Below, piece after piece: positions 56,501 through 64,000 of a stretch of 64,000 nt of DNA (the stretch's first letter is position 1; the number at the start of each line of letters is the position of its first letter). This stretch comes from Verrucomicrobiales bacterium. Its GTDB lineage: Bacteria > Verrucomicrobiota > Verrucomicrobiia > Limisphaerales > UBA1100. Position numbers and translations under genes: made by a program. The notes under the pieces were generated by a model. That model was not told the origin of the DNA, made no database searches, and saw nothing but the letters and a program-made list of their open reading frames with translations. Location of the stretch: contig SYLI01000032.1 of NCBI GenBank assembly GCA_005809105.1, positions 62,001 to 126,000 on the forward strand, given 5' to 3'.

Positions 56501-58020
56501 AGCACCGTCTGAAACACGCGCCCACGCCCATAGTCGTAGGCCCACGCCAGCGGCTCGTCGCGGCCAGTCTGCCGGGACTTGGCGGTCACGAGCGGCTCGA
56601 TGGGCGCGGTGCCCTTCTGGCGGAAGTAGAGCTCGTCCAGGGTGTCAAACGCGGCCATGCCCTGCGTGATGGCATGCGGTGCCGCCGTGATCTCGCAACG
56701 GAACGCGCCGAAGGGGTCGTGGCCGCTGTCACTCTTGTGATCCCAGACGCGCCGGCAGATGTTTCGGAACTCGGGCCAGTCTGATTCGCCGGCTTTGGGC
56801 AGCGAAAAATGCCATGCGCCGTTGGCAAAATGAATCAGCACCAGACCGCCCCCGGCCTTGAGGTAGTCCACGAAGGCGGCCTTGGACTGGGCGCTCAGGC
56901 CGCGCGGCTGCTCCCAGTTGCAGTAGTTGAGCACCAGCACGTCGTGGCTGCCGGGTTTGATCTGCGAAAGCCGCTCGATGTCCTCGCTCACCTCCACCAC
57001 AAAGCGCCCGTCCTGTTCCAACGCTGCGCGGAGCACGGGCGTGGTCTCGGCCCACTTGTGTCCGGGATACTGGTGGCCGGTGAGGATGAGCGCGCGGATG
57101 GGTTTTTCGGACAGCGCGCGTTGCTCCCCGTTCACCCCGGCCAGCGCCGCGCGGATTTCCTCACGGGAAAAATAAGGCGCCTCCACGCCCGCGGCGGGCA
57201 CCTCCACCTTGGCGGCCCACACCAGCGCGTTGAGGATGAACTTGCGGAAGGGCGCCTCCTTCCAGTTGTCGTAGAAATGCCCGCAGGTGGTGCCAAATCC
57301 ACGCCCGCCATCCTCGCGTTCGCGCGCCCAAGCCACCACACGGCCGGCGGCGTCACGCCCGGGCAGGTCGGGCACGCTCCACAGGGGCGTCCACCGCGCA
57401 TCGTCCGGCGCGAAGCGGATGTTGTAGTAAAACTCCTCGCGCAGTTTGAATGCAGGCACGCCGCGCAGCACCGGGTGCGCCCCAGCTGCGGGCTGCACCT
57501 GGGCTTCGCGCGTCTGGATGGCCGAGTACCACTTGCGCACGCCGCCCTCCTCCCAGTCGAAATAGCCGCCGGTCCATCGCAGCGACTGCTCCGCCCACTT
57601 GTCCGGCGCGAAGGTGGAGAAGTGGAAGGTCAAGAGGCCGCACCCGCGCTTCATCTGTTTCTCTAGAAACTCGACGCGCTCGGCGTTTTCCAAATGGGGC
57701 GCCTCGGCATAGAGGTCGCCGTCGCGCCCGTCGGAAATAATCATGATGGCGTCGGCGGCTTCCAACGCGCGCGTGTCCTTGGGCCAGCCATCGAGGTGGA
57801 ACGAGACGGCCACCTGCCCGGCAATGTTGGAGCGATCCAGCATCACCTTTAAAAGGCGTGCCGACCACGGGTAGTCGTGGATGCCGTTGCCCTCGGGGCC
57901 GTGGCTCTTCTTGCCCGCCACGATGACGATGTGTCGGGCCGCGGGCGCACCCTCCACCCAAAGCGCGGCCGCCAGCCCCAAGGCCGCCGCGCAGCGCAAA
58001 AGTATTCCGGGCATTCCCAT
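53521..58020 (-). CDS. Large secreted multidomain protein: two ThuA-like domains, LamG-like domain, DUF1080-like region and C-terminal beta-propeller
   Basis: ThuA-like HIVIVAGKKSHGPEGNGIHDYPWSARLLKVML and second copy RALILTGHQYPGHKWAETTPVLRAALEQ; LamG-like LSVFLPGRGGEYRSAVDICDGQWHELAMELDDARLRLFVDGKRV; propeller FRNPNGMGVGPDGTVTAADQQGDWVPETRLDVLRPGGFYG. Confidence 0.82.
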   Translation of the reverse strand: MGMPGILLRCAAALGLAAALWVEGAPAARHIVIVAGKKSHGPEGNGIHDYPWSARLLKVMLDRSNIAGQVAVSFHLDGWPKDTRALEAADAIMIISDGRDGDLYAEAPHLENAERVEFLEKQMKRGCGLLTFHFSTFAPDKWAEQSLRWTGGYFDWEEGGVRKWYSAIQTREAQVQPAAGAHPVLRGVPAFKLREEFYYNIRFAPDDARWTPLWSVPDLPGRDAAGRVVAWAREREDGGRGFGTTCGHFYDNWKEAPFRKFILNALVWAAKVEVPAAGVEAPYFSREEIRAALAGVNGEQRALSEKPIRALILTGHQYPGHKWAETTPVLRAALEQDGRFVVEVSEDIERLSQIKPGSHDVLVLNYCNWEQPRGLSAQSKAAFVDYLKAGGGLVLIHFANGAWHFSLPKAGESDWPEFRNICRRVWDHKSDSGHDPFGAFRCEITAAPHAITQGMAAFDTLDELYFRQKGTAPIEPLVTAKSRQTGRDEPLAWAYDYGRGRVFQTVLGHGAVSLQMAGPAELVRRGAAWAAGREQRPVPRAEAQPASNATAVGSTPRAANPPPVGAALVEGKSGRALDARVAGALVEGHEDFRKGPRALTLTARLFGKAQFNILLASEPKRAPRHWELYTYAGSGVLSVFLPGRGGEYRSAVDICDGQWHELAMELDDARLRLFVDGKRVLDEALPPAPASTAADGSLAIGRLAEGGIGCEGWIDEVTFTRPATATTPAQILGAWSFDALEQGKRFADRSPHQRFALLSSDAPPSGAPVQGVGAADDPTRQTEKDWVDARWARTQMGPFMSGHIATPHGGTAKGIALRVGDQGEATVCFDTDLLRYSAGWTGGFLQPDASRYGLIHPLKPVGDIVFSTEKSPGWADGRGRFDDLRQPRFGPLPKDWARHRALHLHGNRLVLAASVDGVEILDSPWAHRREGVVAITREWEAGPRNRPLTVHLCDMAKARIEKHGELSVALVALGTQVSAVAIAGGGALRVEEPGRVRLEFAVGRLPLRAKAFFWRGAANELPGFLALARDQSAPADLRKWTAAGPARWGAPLQTRGIVDRRRTAFAIDTITVPHENPFHALMFTAGHDFFSNGDAAVCTVHGDVWRVSGLDETLEGVRWQRYATGLYQPLGLRVVNDRVHVLGRDQITRLVDSNADGEADHYEVFNNDLMIGGGGHSYATSLETDAQGRFYFMRCAEDTPHGGVALRVDKDGSKLEVLSTGFRNPNGMGVGPDGTVTAADQQGDWVPETRLDVLRPGGFYGFMPMHKRAEAPQTFDAPLCWIPRALDNSAGGQAWVPDGKWGALGGQMLHLSYGRCTWMMVLRDGANGAVVPLPGKFLSGAMRGRFSPRDGHFYVSGLRGWQTAAVRDGCLQRVRHTGEPLHLPVATRVSADGIRITFNTPLDKKAAVDAGNWALEQWNYRWSSTYGSKDWSVKNPAQAGRDPVEVRRAELSADGRTVLLRLEGVQKVHVLSVQYNLDSADGANFKGQLSLTINQVPGQ

Positions 58021-59316
58021 TCAACCCACCGCCGGCACGGCTGCCGGAATGGCTGGCGCAAGTTGGCCAGCCTTGACGATGCCTCCCTGCAACACGGCGA
58101 TGAACCGGCTGCGCTCCTCGAGCAACGAGATGTGCTGAAGCACGTCGCCATCCACCACCAGCACGTCGGCCAGCTTGCCCGGCTGCAAGGTTCCCAGCTC
58201 GTCGCCGCGCTGGAGAATTTCCGCGCCGGTCTTGGTGGCGCAGCGAATCGCCTCCAGCGGGGTGAAGCCCACGTCGCGCACAAAGAATGAAATCTCCCGC
58301 GCATAATTTCCGTGAGGGTTCCACGCGAATCCGTAGTCGCCTCCCAGCCCGATACGCCCGCCGGCGCGGAGAATTTTCAGCGCGGACGCCGCGCCGCCCT
58401 CCAGCGTCTCCTGATGGCCGTCGATCACGGCAGCGGACAAGCCAAATTCCCCACCGCGCTCCACGCTGGCCTTCTCAAAGTAGAGGCCGGGCACGCAGGG
58501 CACGTCGCGCGCCAGAAGCAAGTCCAACGCCTCATCATCCATGAAGGTGCCGTGCTCGATGGTGTCGTAGCCGGCACGCAGCGCGTTCTTGATGCCCTGT
58601 GTGGCGCGGCAGTGGCCGGTGACCTTGAGGCCGTGGTTGTGCGCCGTCGCCACCACGGCGTGCATCTCCTCGAGCGTCATGCAAAGCGTGTGGTGGTCGT
58701 TGGTGTCCGGGGCGGCGGCGTCGCCGGTGGGATAGGTTTTAACCCACTGCACGCCGTCCTTGACCAATGCGCGCACGGCGGCACGAGCGTCCTCCACGCC
58801 GTTGATGATGAAGACCAGCCCCTCCATGCCGATTTTGCGGAAGCCCGGGTTCCAGTCCATGAGGCCCCCTGCAGAACAAATCTCGCGGCCCGAGGTGGCC
58901 AGGCGCGGCCCCAAGATCAGGTCGGCTTCGATGGCATGGCGCAGCCAGTAGTCGCAGTTGAAGAGGCAGCCGCCGGAACGCGCGCTGGTATAGCCGCACT
59001 CCAGCAACAGCCGGCAATTCACACTGGCCAGCAGCGTGACGTACTCCACGGGATACTTGATGTCCAGATCCTGCAACTCGGCGACATTGAAGTAGGTGGC
59101 GTGGAAGTGCGACTCCACCAGCCCGGGCATGATTGTACCTCCACGCGCGTCGATGCGCTCACACGCGCCGTCTGCGGGCGGGCACCCTGCGGCCGCGCCG
59201 GCATAGCGGATGCGACCTTTCTCCAGCAGCAGCGCCGCGTGCGGCACGGCGGGTGCGCCCGTGCCATCCACCAGTTGCCCGTTGAAAATGAGCGTGGATC
59301 CCGTGGCGGCTTTCAT
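58021..59316 (-). CDS. Amidohydrolase family protein (imidazolonepropionase-like)
   Basis: TLIFNGQLVDGTGAPAVPHAALLLEKGRIRYAG, GGTIMPGLVESHFHATYFN, GLKVTGHCRATQGIKNALRAGYDTIEHGTFMDDEALDLL, IGLGGDYGFAWNPHGNYAREI. Confidence 0.9.
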   Translation of the reverse strand: MKAATGSTLIFNGQLVDGTGAPAVPHAALLLEKGRIRYAGAAAGCPPADGACERIDARGGTIMPGLVESHFHATYFNVAELQDLDIKYPVEYVTLLASVNCRLLLECGYTSARSGGCLFNCDYWLRHAIEADLILGPRLATSGREICSAGGLMDWNPGFRKIGMEGLVFIINGVEDARAAVRALVKDGVQWVKTYPTGDAAAPDTNDHHTLCMTLEEMHAVVATAHNHGLKVTGHCRATQGIKNALRAGYDTIEHGTFMDDEALDLLLARDVPCVPGLYFEKASVERGGEFGLSAAVIDGHQETLEGGAASALKILRAGGRIGLGGDYGFAWNPHGNYAREISFFVRDVGFTPLEAIRCATKTGAEILQRGDELGTLQPGKLADVLVVDGDVLQHISLLEERSRFIAVLQGGIVKAGQLAPAIPAAVPAVG

Positions 59317-59431
59317 GGATCGGCGGGGGAGTATCCGTCGCGCGGTGCGAAAGCGTCAACCCCGTTCGCGATCGCTGCGCATAACTGGGGTTTGCACGGG
59401 CGCCGCATTGTGGTTTAGTCGGCCTCGTCTG

Positions 59432-61597
59432 ATGAAGGCAAGGTGGCTTCCCATTTTCCTGTGCTGGCTGGCGGGCGCGCTTCCCTCGCAGGGACAAGTT
59501 CCCGCGGTGCCCTGGAAAATCGAATCCACCACGCCTGAGGGCGACCTTCAGTACGACCCCAACACCGGGCTGGTCACGGCGCGCAAGGGGGTGCGTGTGC
59601 AGTACCAATTGGGGACGCCCGAAGCCACCCTTCTCACGGCTGAGACGGCGACGTTGAACCGGCTGACGGGCGAAACCACGGCCACCGGAAACGTGGTGCT
59701 GCACCGGGGGGAACACACTTGGAAGTGCGAGCAGCTTGAATACAACTTCAACACCAAACGCATCAAGGCCGCGCGCTTCCGTGGCGGTGGCATGGAGAAG
59801 CTCTATTCGGGCGCAGCGATGGAGGGATCGCTCACCAACAACCTGCTCACGGCGCGAGACGTCAAGTTCACCACCGATGACGTGGCCGATCCGGATGTCT
59901 ACATCACCGCCCAGCGAATCAATATTGCGCCGGGCGATCACATCGAGTTCTACAACGCCACCCTCAAGGCTGCGGGCGTGCCCGTTGCCTATCTGCCCTA
60001 CTACAAGCGCAGCCTGAAAAGCCACCCTTGGAACGTCCACACCGAGCCGGGCTACCGCAGCTCGTGGGGTGCCTACGCTCTCAATTCCATCCGCTGGCCG
60101 GGCACCGAGCGGCTGGGTGGCGAGCTGCACTTGGATTATCGCAGTGCGCGCGGCTTCGCCATCGGTCCGGAGTTCCGCTATCATCTGGGCACGCTCGGAG
60201 GCGGCACAATTGATCCCTATTTCGCCTTTGACGATGACCCGCGCAACGACTCGCGAGGATTGCCGCTCGACAGCGAACGCCAGCGTCTGCGCATGGTCCA
60301 TCGCGCGGGCACGGGCCCGGACTTCACCGCCACAGCCGTGCTGGACTATGAATCTGACGAGTACCTGCGGCGCGACTTTTTCCAGCGCGACTATCGGGAA
60401 AACGCGCAGCCCCGCAGCTTCCTTGAGATCGACCGCAACTGGGCCGACCACAATCTGAATTTTCTGGCACAGCCGCGCCTCAACGATCACTTCGGCACCG
60501 TGGAACGGCTGCCAGACCTGCGGTTTAGCAGCCTGCGCCAGCAAATTGGAACGAGCCCCTTCTACTACGAGCAGGAGACGTCGCTGGCCTACCTGCGCCG
60601 CAAGTATCAATACGACACCACGGCGTCGCTGGGAGGGATGCGCGCCGACACGCTGCATCAGGTGTACCTTCCAACGCAGGCCTTCGGGTGGCTCCACATC
60701 ACCCCGCGCATTGGCAGCCGTTTCACCCACTACGGCGAGACCGACGGCGCAGGCAGCAATATGGACAGCCGGGACCGGTACGTGTTCAACACCGGGGCGG
60801 AGTTTTCCGCCAAGGCCTCCAGATTTTTCCCCGAGGCCAACAGCTCGTTGATGGACATCCGCGGCCTGCGCCACATTGTTGAGCCTTCGTTCAACTACGT
60901 TTTTGTGCCGCGCCCCAACCGCAGGCCTAGTGAGCTTCCACAGTATGACTACGAAGTCGTCGGCTCGCATCTGCTTCCCATCACCTATCCGGACTACAAC
61001 GCCATCGACAATGTGGATTCGCAGAACGTCCTGCGGATGGGCCTGCGCAACCGGCTGCAGACGCACCGCAAGCAAGGCGTGCAGGACGTGGTGGACTGGG
61101 CCGTGTACACCGACTGGCGCCTCAATCCCGCGTCCGGCCAAGGCACGTTCAACGACCTTTTCTCTACCCTGGCTGTACGCCCGCGCACGTGGCTTGGCGC
61201 TGGCTCTGATCTGCGCTACGACGTAAACGATCACGTGTGGCGGCTCATCAACAACTCCCTCACGTTCACGCCGGATGCACGGTGGTCGTTGCGCGCCGGG
61301 CACTATTATTATCTGGCTCCCGGCACGCTCTCGCGCGAGAACCGGAGCAGCACGCTTTACGGCGCGTGGGGCTACCGGTTCAGCGAGGACTGGTCCTTCA
61401 GCATGGCGCAGCATTTTGACGCCAAGCGCGGAAACTTCTCGGACCACTCCTACACCCTGTACCGCGACTTCCGCAGCTGGACGGGCTACCTCGACGTCCG
61501 GTTTCTGGATAGTCAGGGCTCGTCCACCCGCGAGGATGCCTTCCAGATCTCGCTCAACTTCTCGCTCAAAGGCATGCCACGCGCATCGCGGTATTAA
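59432..61597 (+). CDS. lptD: LPS-assembly protein LptD
   Basis: Signal MKARWLPIFLCWLAGALPSQG; OstA-like KGVRVQYQLGTPEATLLTAETATLNRLTGETTATGNVVLHRGEHTWKCEQLEYNFNTKRI; VPVAYLPYYKRSLKSHPWNVHTEPGYRSSWGAYALNSIRW; C-terminal beta-barrel. Confidence 0.87.
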   Translation: MKARWLPIFLCWLAGALPSQGQVPAVPWKIESTTPEGDLQYDPNTGLVTARKGVRVQYQLGTPEATLLTAETATLNRLTGETTATGNVVLHRGEHTWKCEQLEYNFNTKRIKAARFRGGGMEKLYSGAAMEGSLTNNLLTARDVKFTTDDVADPDVYITAQRINIAPGDHIEFYNATLKAAGVPVAYLPYYKRSLKSHPWNVHTEPGYRSSWGAYALNSIRWPGTERLGGELHLDYRSARGFAIGPEFRYHLGTLGGGTIDPYFAFDDDPRNDSRGLPLDSERQRLRMVHRAGTGPDFTATAVLDYESDEYLRRDFFQRDYRENAQPRSFLEIDRNWADHNLNFLAQPRLNDHFGTVERLPDLRFSSLRQQIGTSPFYYEQETSLAYLRRKYQYDTTASLGGMRADTLHQVYLPTQAFGWLHITPRIGSRFTHYGETDGAGSNMDSRDRYVFNTGAEFSAKASRFFPEANSSLMDIRGLRHIVEPSFNYVFVPRPNRRPSELPQYDYEVVGSHLLPITYPDYNAIDNVDSQNVLRMGLRNRLQTHRKQGVQDVVDWAVYTDWRLNPASGQGTFNDLFSTLAVRPRTWLGAGSDLRYDVNDHVWRLINNSLTFTPDARWSLRAGHYYYLAPGTLSRENRSSTLYGAWGYRFSEDWSFSMAQHFDAKRGNFSDHSYTLYRDFRSWTGYLDVRFLDSQGSSTREDAFQISLNFSLKGMPRASRY

Positions 61598-61599
61598 AG

Positions 61600-62499
61600 T
61601 CAGCGGTCCACGTCGCTGAACGCGGCGACCACCGGCCGATGGTCGGAAGCCTCCATCGCCTCGGGCGACCCCGCCACATAGGAATGCGCCGCGAGGTGTT
61701 CGCGGGCCATCCCGGCGTTGGCAAGGATGTAGTCAAATCGGCTGTAGGTGTCCTCCTTGCGGTAGTGATAAGTCCACGCGGCGCCGGAAGAGATGGCGCC
61801 GTCAATGCGCTCCAGCGGCCGTAAGTCTCTCAGATCTGAACGCCCCCGGCCAACGAGCACCTTGAGCGGCGGCGCGTCCTGGTTATCATTGAGATCGCCC
61901 ACCACCAGCAGGTTTTCAGCTGCATTGGCGATGCGCCCCTGCACCAGCTCGCGCAATGCTTTCGCCTCAGCCAGGCGTATTTCGGACTGATCGGCGTGGA
62001 GCACGGGGCGTTTGGATTTGAGGTGCGCATTAAACAGCGTGAAGCGGTATCCGGGATGAACCTGCACCTCCACCTCGGCAAACCCGCGCGACACCAAGAG
62101 GCGCCGCCCATCGAGAAGGTAGGGCACCTGATCGTGGGCCCGGGCTGCCTTCAAGGGAAACCGGCTCAGCACGGCAAGGTGGATGTCCGGGTCGGCGCCC
62201 TTCACCCATATCCAATGCGGATAGTCCAATCCGGATGCGTTGAGGTCGGCACGCAGCCCCTGGAGCAGATTGGTGGTGCCCATCTCTTGAAGGGCCAGCA
62301 CATCGGGCCGCACGCGCGCGATCATCGCACTCACCCTGCCCCGCGCGGCTGCGGATTTGGCGGGACGTCCCTCCACGCCTTTGCCGACGTAATTATGGAG
62401 ATTGTAGGTGGCCACCACAAATTCGCCGGCGAGGGCCGCACCGGGCAACACCAGCACCGCCGCGAACCCGACCGGCCGCCAAAGGAGGTTTCGCATCAT
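61600..62499 (-). CDS. Secreted endonuclease/exonuclease/phosphatase family protein
   Basis: FVVATYNLHNYVGKG, RPDVLALQEMGTTNLLQGLR, FTLFNAHLKSKRP, LLVVGDLNDNQDAPPLKVL, RFDYILANAGM, SDHRPVVAAFSD. Confidence 0.9.
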   Translation of the reverse strand: MMRNLLWRPVGFAAVLVLPGAALAGEFVVATYNLHNYVGKGVEGRPAKSAAARGRVSAMIARVRPDVLALQEMGTTNLLQGLRADLNASGLDYPHWIWVKGADPDIHLAVLSRFPLKAARAHDQVPYLLDGRRLLVSRGFAEVEVQVHPGYRFTLFNAHLKSKRPVLHADQSEIRLAEAKALRELVQGRIANAAENLLVVGDLNDNQDAPPLKVLVGRGRSDLRDLRPLERIDGAISSGAAWTYHYRKEDTYSRFDYILANAGMAREHLAAHSYVAGSPEAMEASDHRPVVAAFSDVDR

Positions 62500-62595
62500 G
62501 GTGCCAGTCAAAGCCCCCTGTGAGCGCTTGTAAAGCGGGTTGATTTCGACTTGGCCGCGCAACCCTTCTCTGACATATACTCTCGCCCCCACGAC

Positions 62596-63387
62596 ATGGC
62601 ACGCAAACGGCTCCAGCCCCTAGAGGACAAGCAGAACGAACGCGACCACCGCAATCTGCGAATCGACAAGGTGGGCGTGCGCGGTCTTCGCTTTCCCATC
62701 CGGGTGCGCGACAAGGCGCGAGAGTTTCAGGACACCGTCGCCACACTGGGGATGTACGTGGACCTGCCCAAGGAATTCAAGGGCACCCACATGAGCCGGT
62801 TCCTGGAGGTGTTGCACGAACACGGCAACGCGGTGCATGTGGAGAACATCCCCCAAATCCTGCATTCCATGCAGCGCCGGCTCGCCGCCCACACGGCGCA
62901 TCTGGAAATTGAGTTCCCGTTCTTCCTGGCCAAGAAGGCGCCCGCGTCGCGCAAGGTGGGACTCATGGACTACGAGGCGCGCTTTGACGCGGCGGCCCAC
63001 GGATCGGAATTGGATTTTCTGCTGGAGGTGCGCGTGGGGGTCACCACCCTCTGCCCGTGCTCCAAAGCCATCAGCCGTCGGGGCGCGCACAATCAGCGCG
63101 GACTGGTCACCGTTCAGCTTCGCTTCCGCGAAACCGTCTGGATCGAGGAGGTCATCGCCATGGTGGAAGCTTCCGCCAGCAGCGAGCTCTATTCGCTGCT
63201 CAAGCGCAATGATGAGAAGACCGTGACCGAGCGGGCGTACGGCAACCCGGTCTTTGTTGAGGACTTGGTACGCGAGGTGGCCCTGCGCCTCAACGCTCAT
63301 CCGCAGGTGACGTGGTACAAGGTGGAGGCTGAGAATTTTGAAAGCATCCACAACCACAACGCCTACGCCTGTATTGAGAAGGGCTAA
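62596..63387 (+). CDS. folE2: GTP cyclohydrolase FolE2
   Basis: MARKRLQPLEDKQNERDHRNLRIDKVGVRGLRFPIRVRD, GTHMSRFLEVL, VGVTTLCPCSKAISRRGAHNQRGLVTVQLRF, YGNPVFVEDLVREVALRL. Confidence 0.95.
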   Translation: MARKRLQPLEDKQNERDHRNLRIDKVGVRGLRFPIRVRDKAREFQDTVATLGMYVDLPKEFKGTHMSRFLEVLHEHGNAVHVENIPQILHSMQRRLAAHTAHLEIEFPFFLAKKAPASRKVGLMDYEARFDAAAHGSELDFLLEVRVGVTTLCPCSKAISRRGAHNQRGLVTVQLRFRETVWIEEVIAMVEASASSELYSLLKRNDEKTVTERAYGNPVFVEDLVREVALRLNAHPQVTWYKVEAENFESIHNHNAYACIEKG

Positions 63388-63574
63388 CACGCCTGCCTCC
63401 GGTGCCGGCCAAGTGGTGCCAAAGGGGAATGAGGAGGGGCCAACCGCGGGCAATCTTTTTTGTGGCGTTCCACTTTTCTTCTGCTAGATTCCCACACCTT
63501 TCGCCCGGCGAAAGCCCGATGCCCACGAGCTGGTGTTCGTGGCCAACGCACGAAAGACCAGCAAGCGCAACCCA

Positions 63575-64000
63575 ATGGCCGCTTCCAAAAACAACAAGCC
63601 CACGGGAAAGGGCAAGCCCGATCCCAAGTCGAAGCCGGCGGCGAAGCCCAAGGCGACTTCGCGCCCGCCGGCCCGTGCCACGGCGGCATCGATCTTGGGA
63701 TACCAGCCCGCCGGACGAAATAATTCCGCCAAGCCGGTGGCGTGGCGTTCGCAGCAGGGACACATCAAGGCGGAGTGGCGAAAGTACTACGAGGTGCTCT
63801 TGGGGCTGCGCGAGCGCCTGCTGCACCAGATGAGCGATCTCACCAAGGAATCGGCCGAGGAGATGTCCAGCTACAGCATGCACATGGCCGATTCGGGCAC
63901 GGACAACTTTGACCGCGACTTTGCGTTGAGCCTGCTTTCCTCGGATCAAGACGCCGTCTACGAGATTGAGGAGGCGTTAAAGCGCATCGAGCGCAACACC
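63575..64000 (+). CDS. DksA/TraR-like protein with Lys/Ala/Pro-rich N-terminal extension (C-terminus beyond window)
   Basis: Open to the window edge, hence absent from the ORF track: MAASKNNKPTGKGKPDPKSKPAAKPKATSRPPARATAASILGYQPAG...EWRKYYEVLLGLRERLLHQMSDLTKESAEEMSSYSMHMADSGTDNFDRDFALSLLSSDQDAVYEIEEALKRIERNT. Confidence 0.82.
   Translation, partial: MAASKNNKPTGKGKPDPKSKPAAKPKATSRPPARATAASILGYQPAGRNNSAKPVAWRSQQGHIKAEWRKYYEVLLGLRERLLHQMSDLTKESAEEMSSYSMHMADSGTDNFDRDFALSLLSSDQDAVYEIEEALKRIERNT

Noticed and set aside
59159-61447. 762-aa minus-strand ORF
   Set aside because: Antisense to lptD, which has family-specific motifs and a signal peptide.

Overview
High-GC bacterial chromosome segment, probably from the PVC superphylum (Verrucomicrobiota/Planctomycetota-like). 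That placement is inferred from PVC-type c-type cytochrome/dehydrogenase proteins, ThuA proteins, many secreted low-complexity proteins and a giant alpha-2-macroglobulin-like protein. About 40 CDSs and two tRNAs (Thr-CGU, Val-CAC) are supportable. Recognisable genes include moxR/DUF58/BatA-like, nadB, panC, a glycerate kinase, lptD, folE2, a DksA-like protein cut by the right edge, an FHA-kinase/FHA-GAF divergent pair and an AroB-like/alkaline-phosphatase-like (EboD/EboF-like) pair. The strongest unusual signal is a peroxiredoxin gene (minus strand, 47139..46609). The ORF track splits it in two because an in-frame TGA (46930..46932) sits at the expected peroxidatic cysteine (AFTGG-[UGA]-TAQCKSFR). 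A hairpin with bacterial-SECIS-like geometry follows directly, so this is a candidate selenocysteine peroxiredoxin. Two intergenic islands of GC-rich palindromic/tandem repeats (about 31.44-31.88 kb and 50.25-50.74 kb) share motifs and look like a dispersed repeat family. No CRISPR-cas, prophage or transposase was recognised. Start codons were often moved downstream of the ORF-track start to fit signal peptides or family N-termini. All family names come from reading motifs, not database searches.
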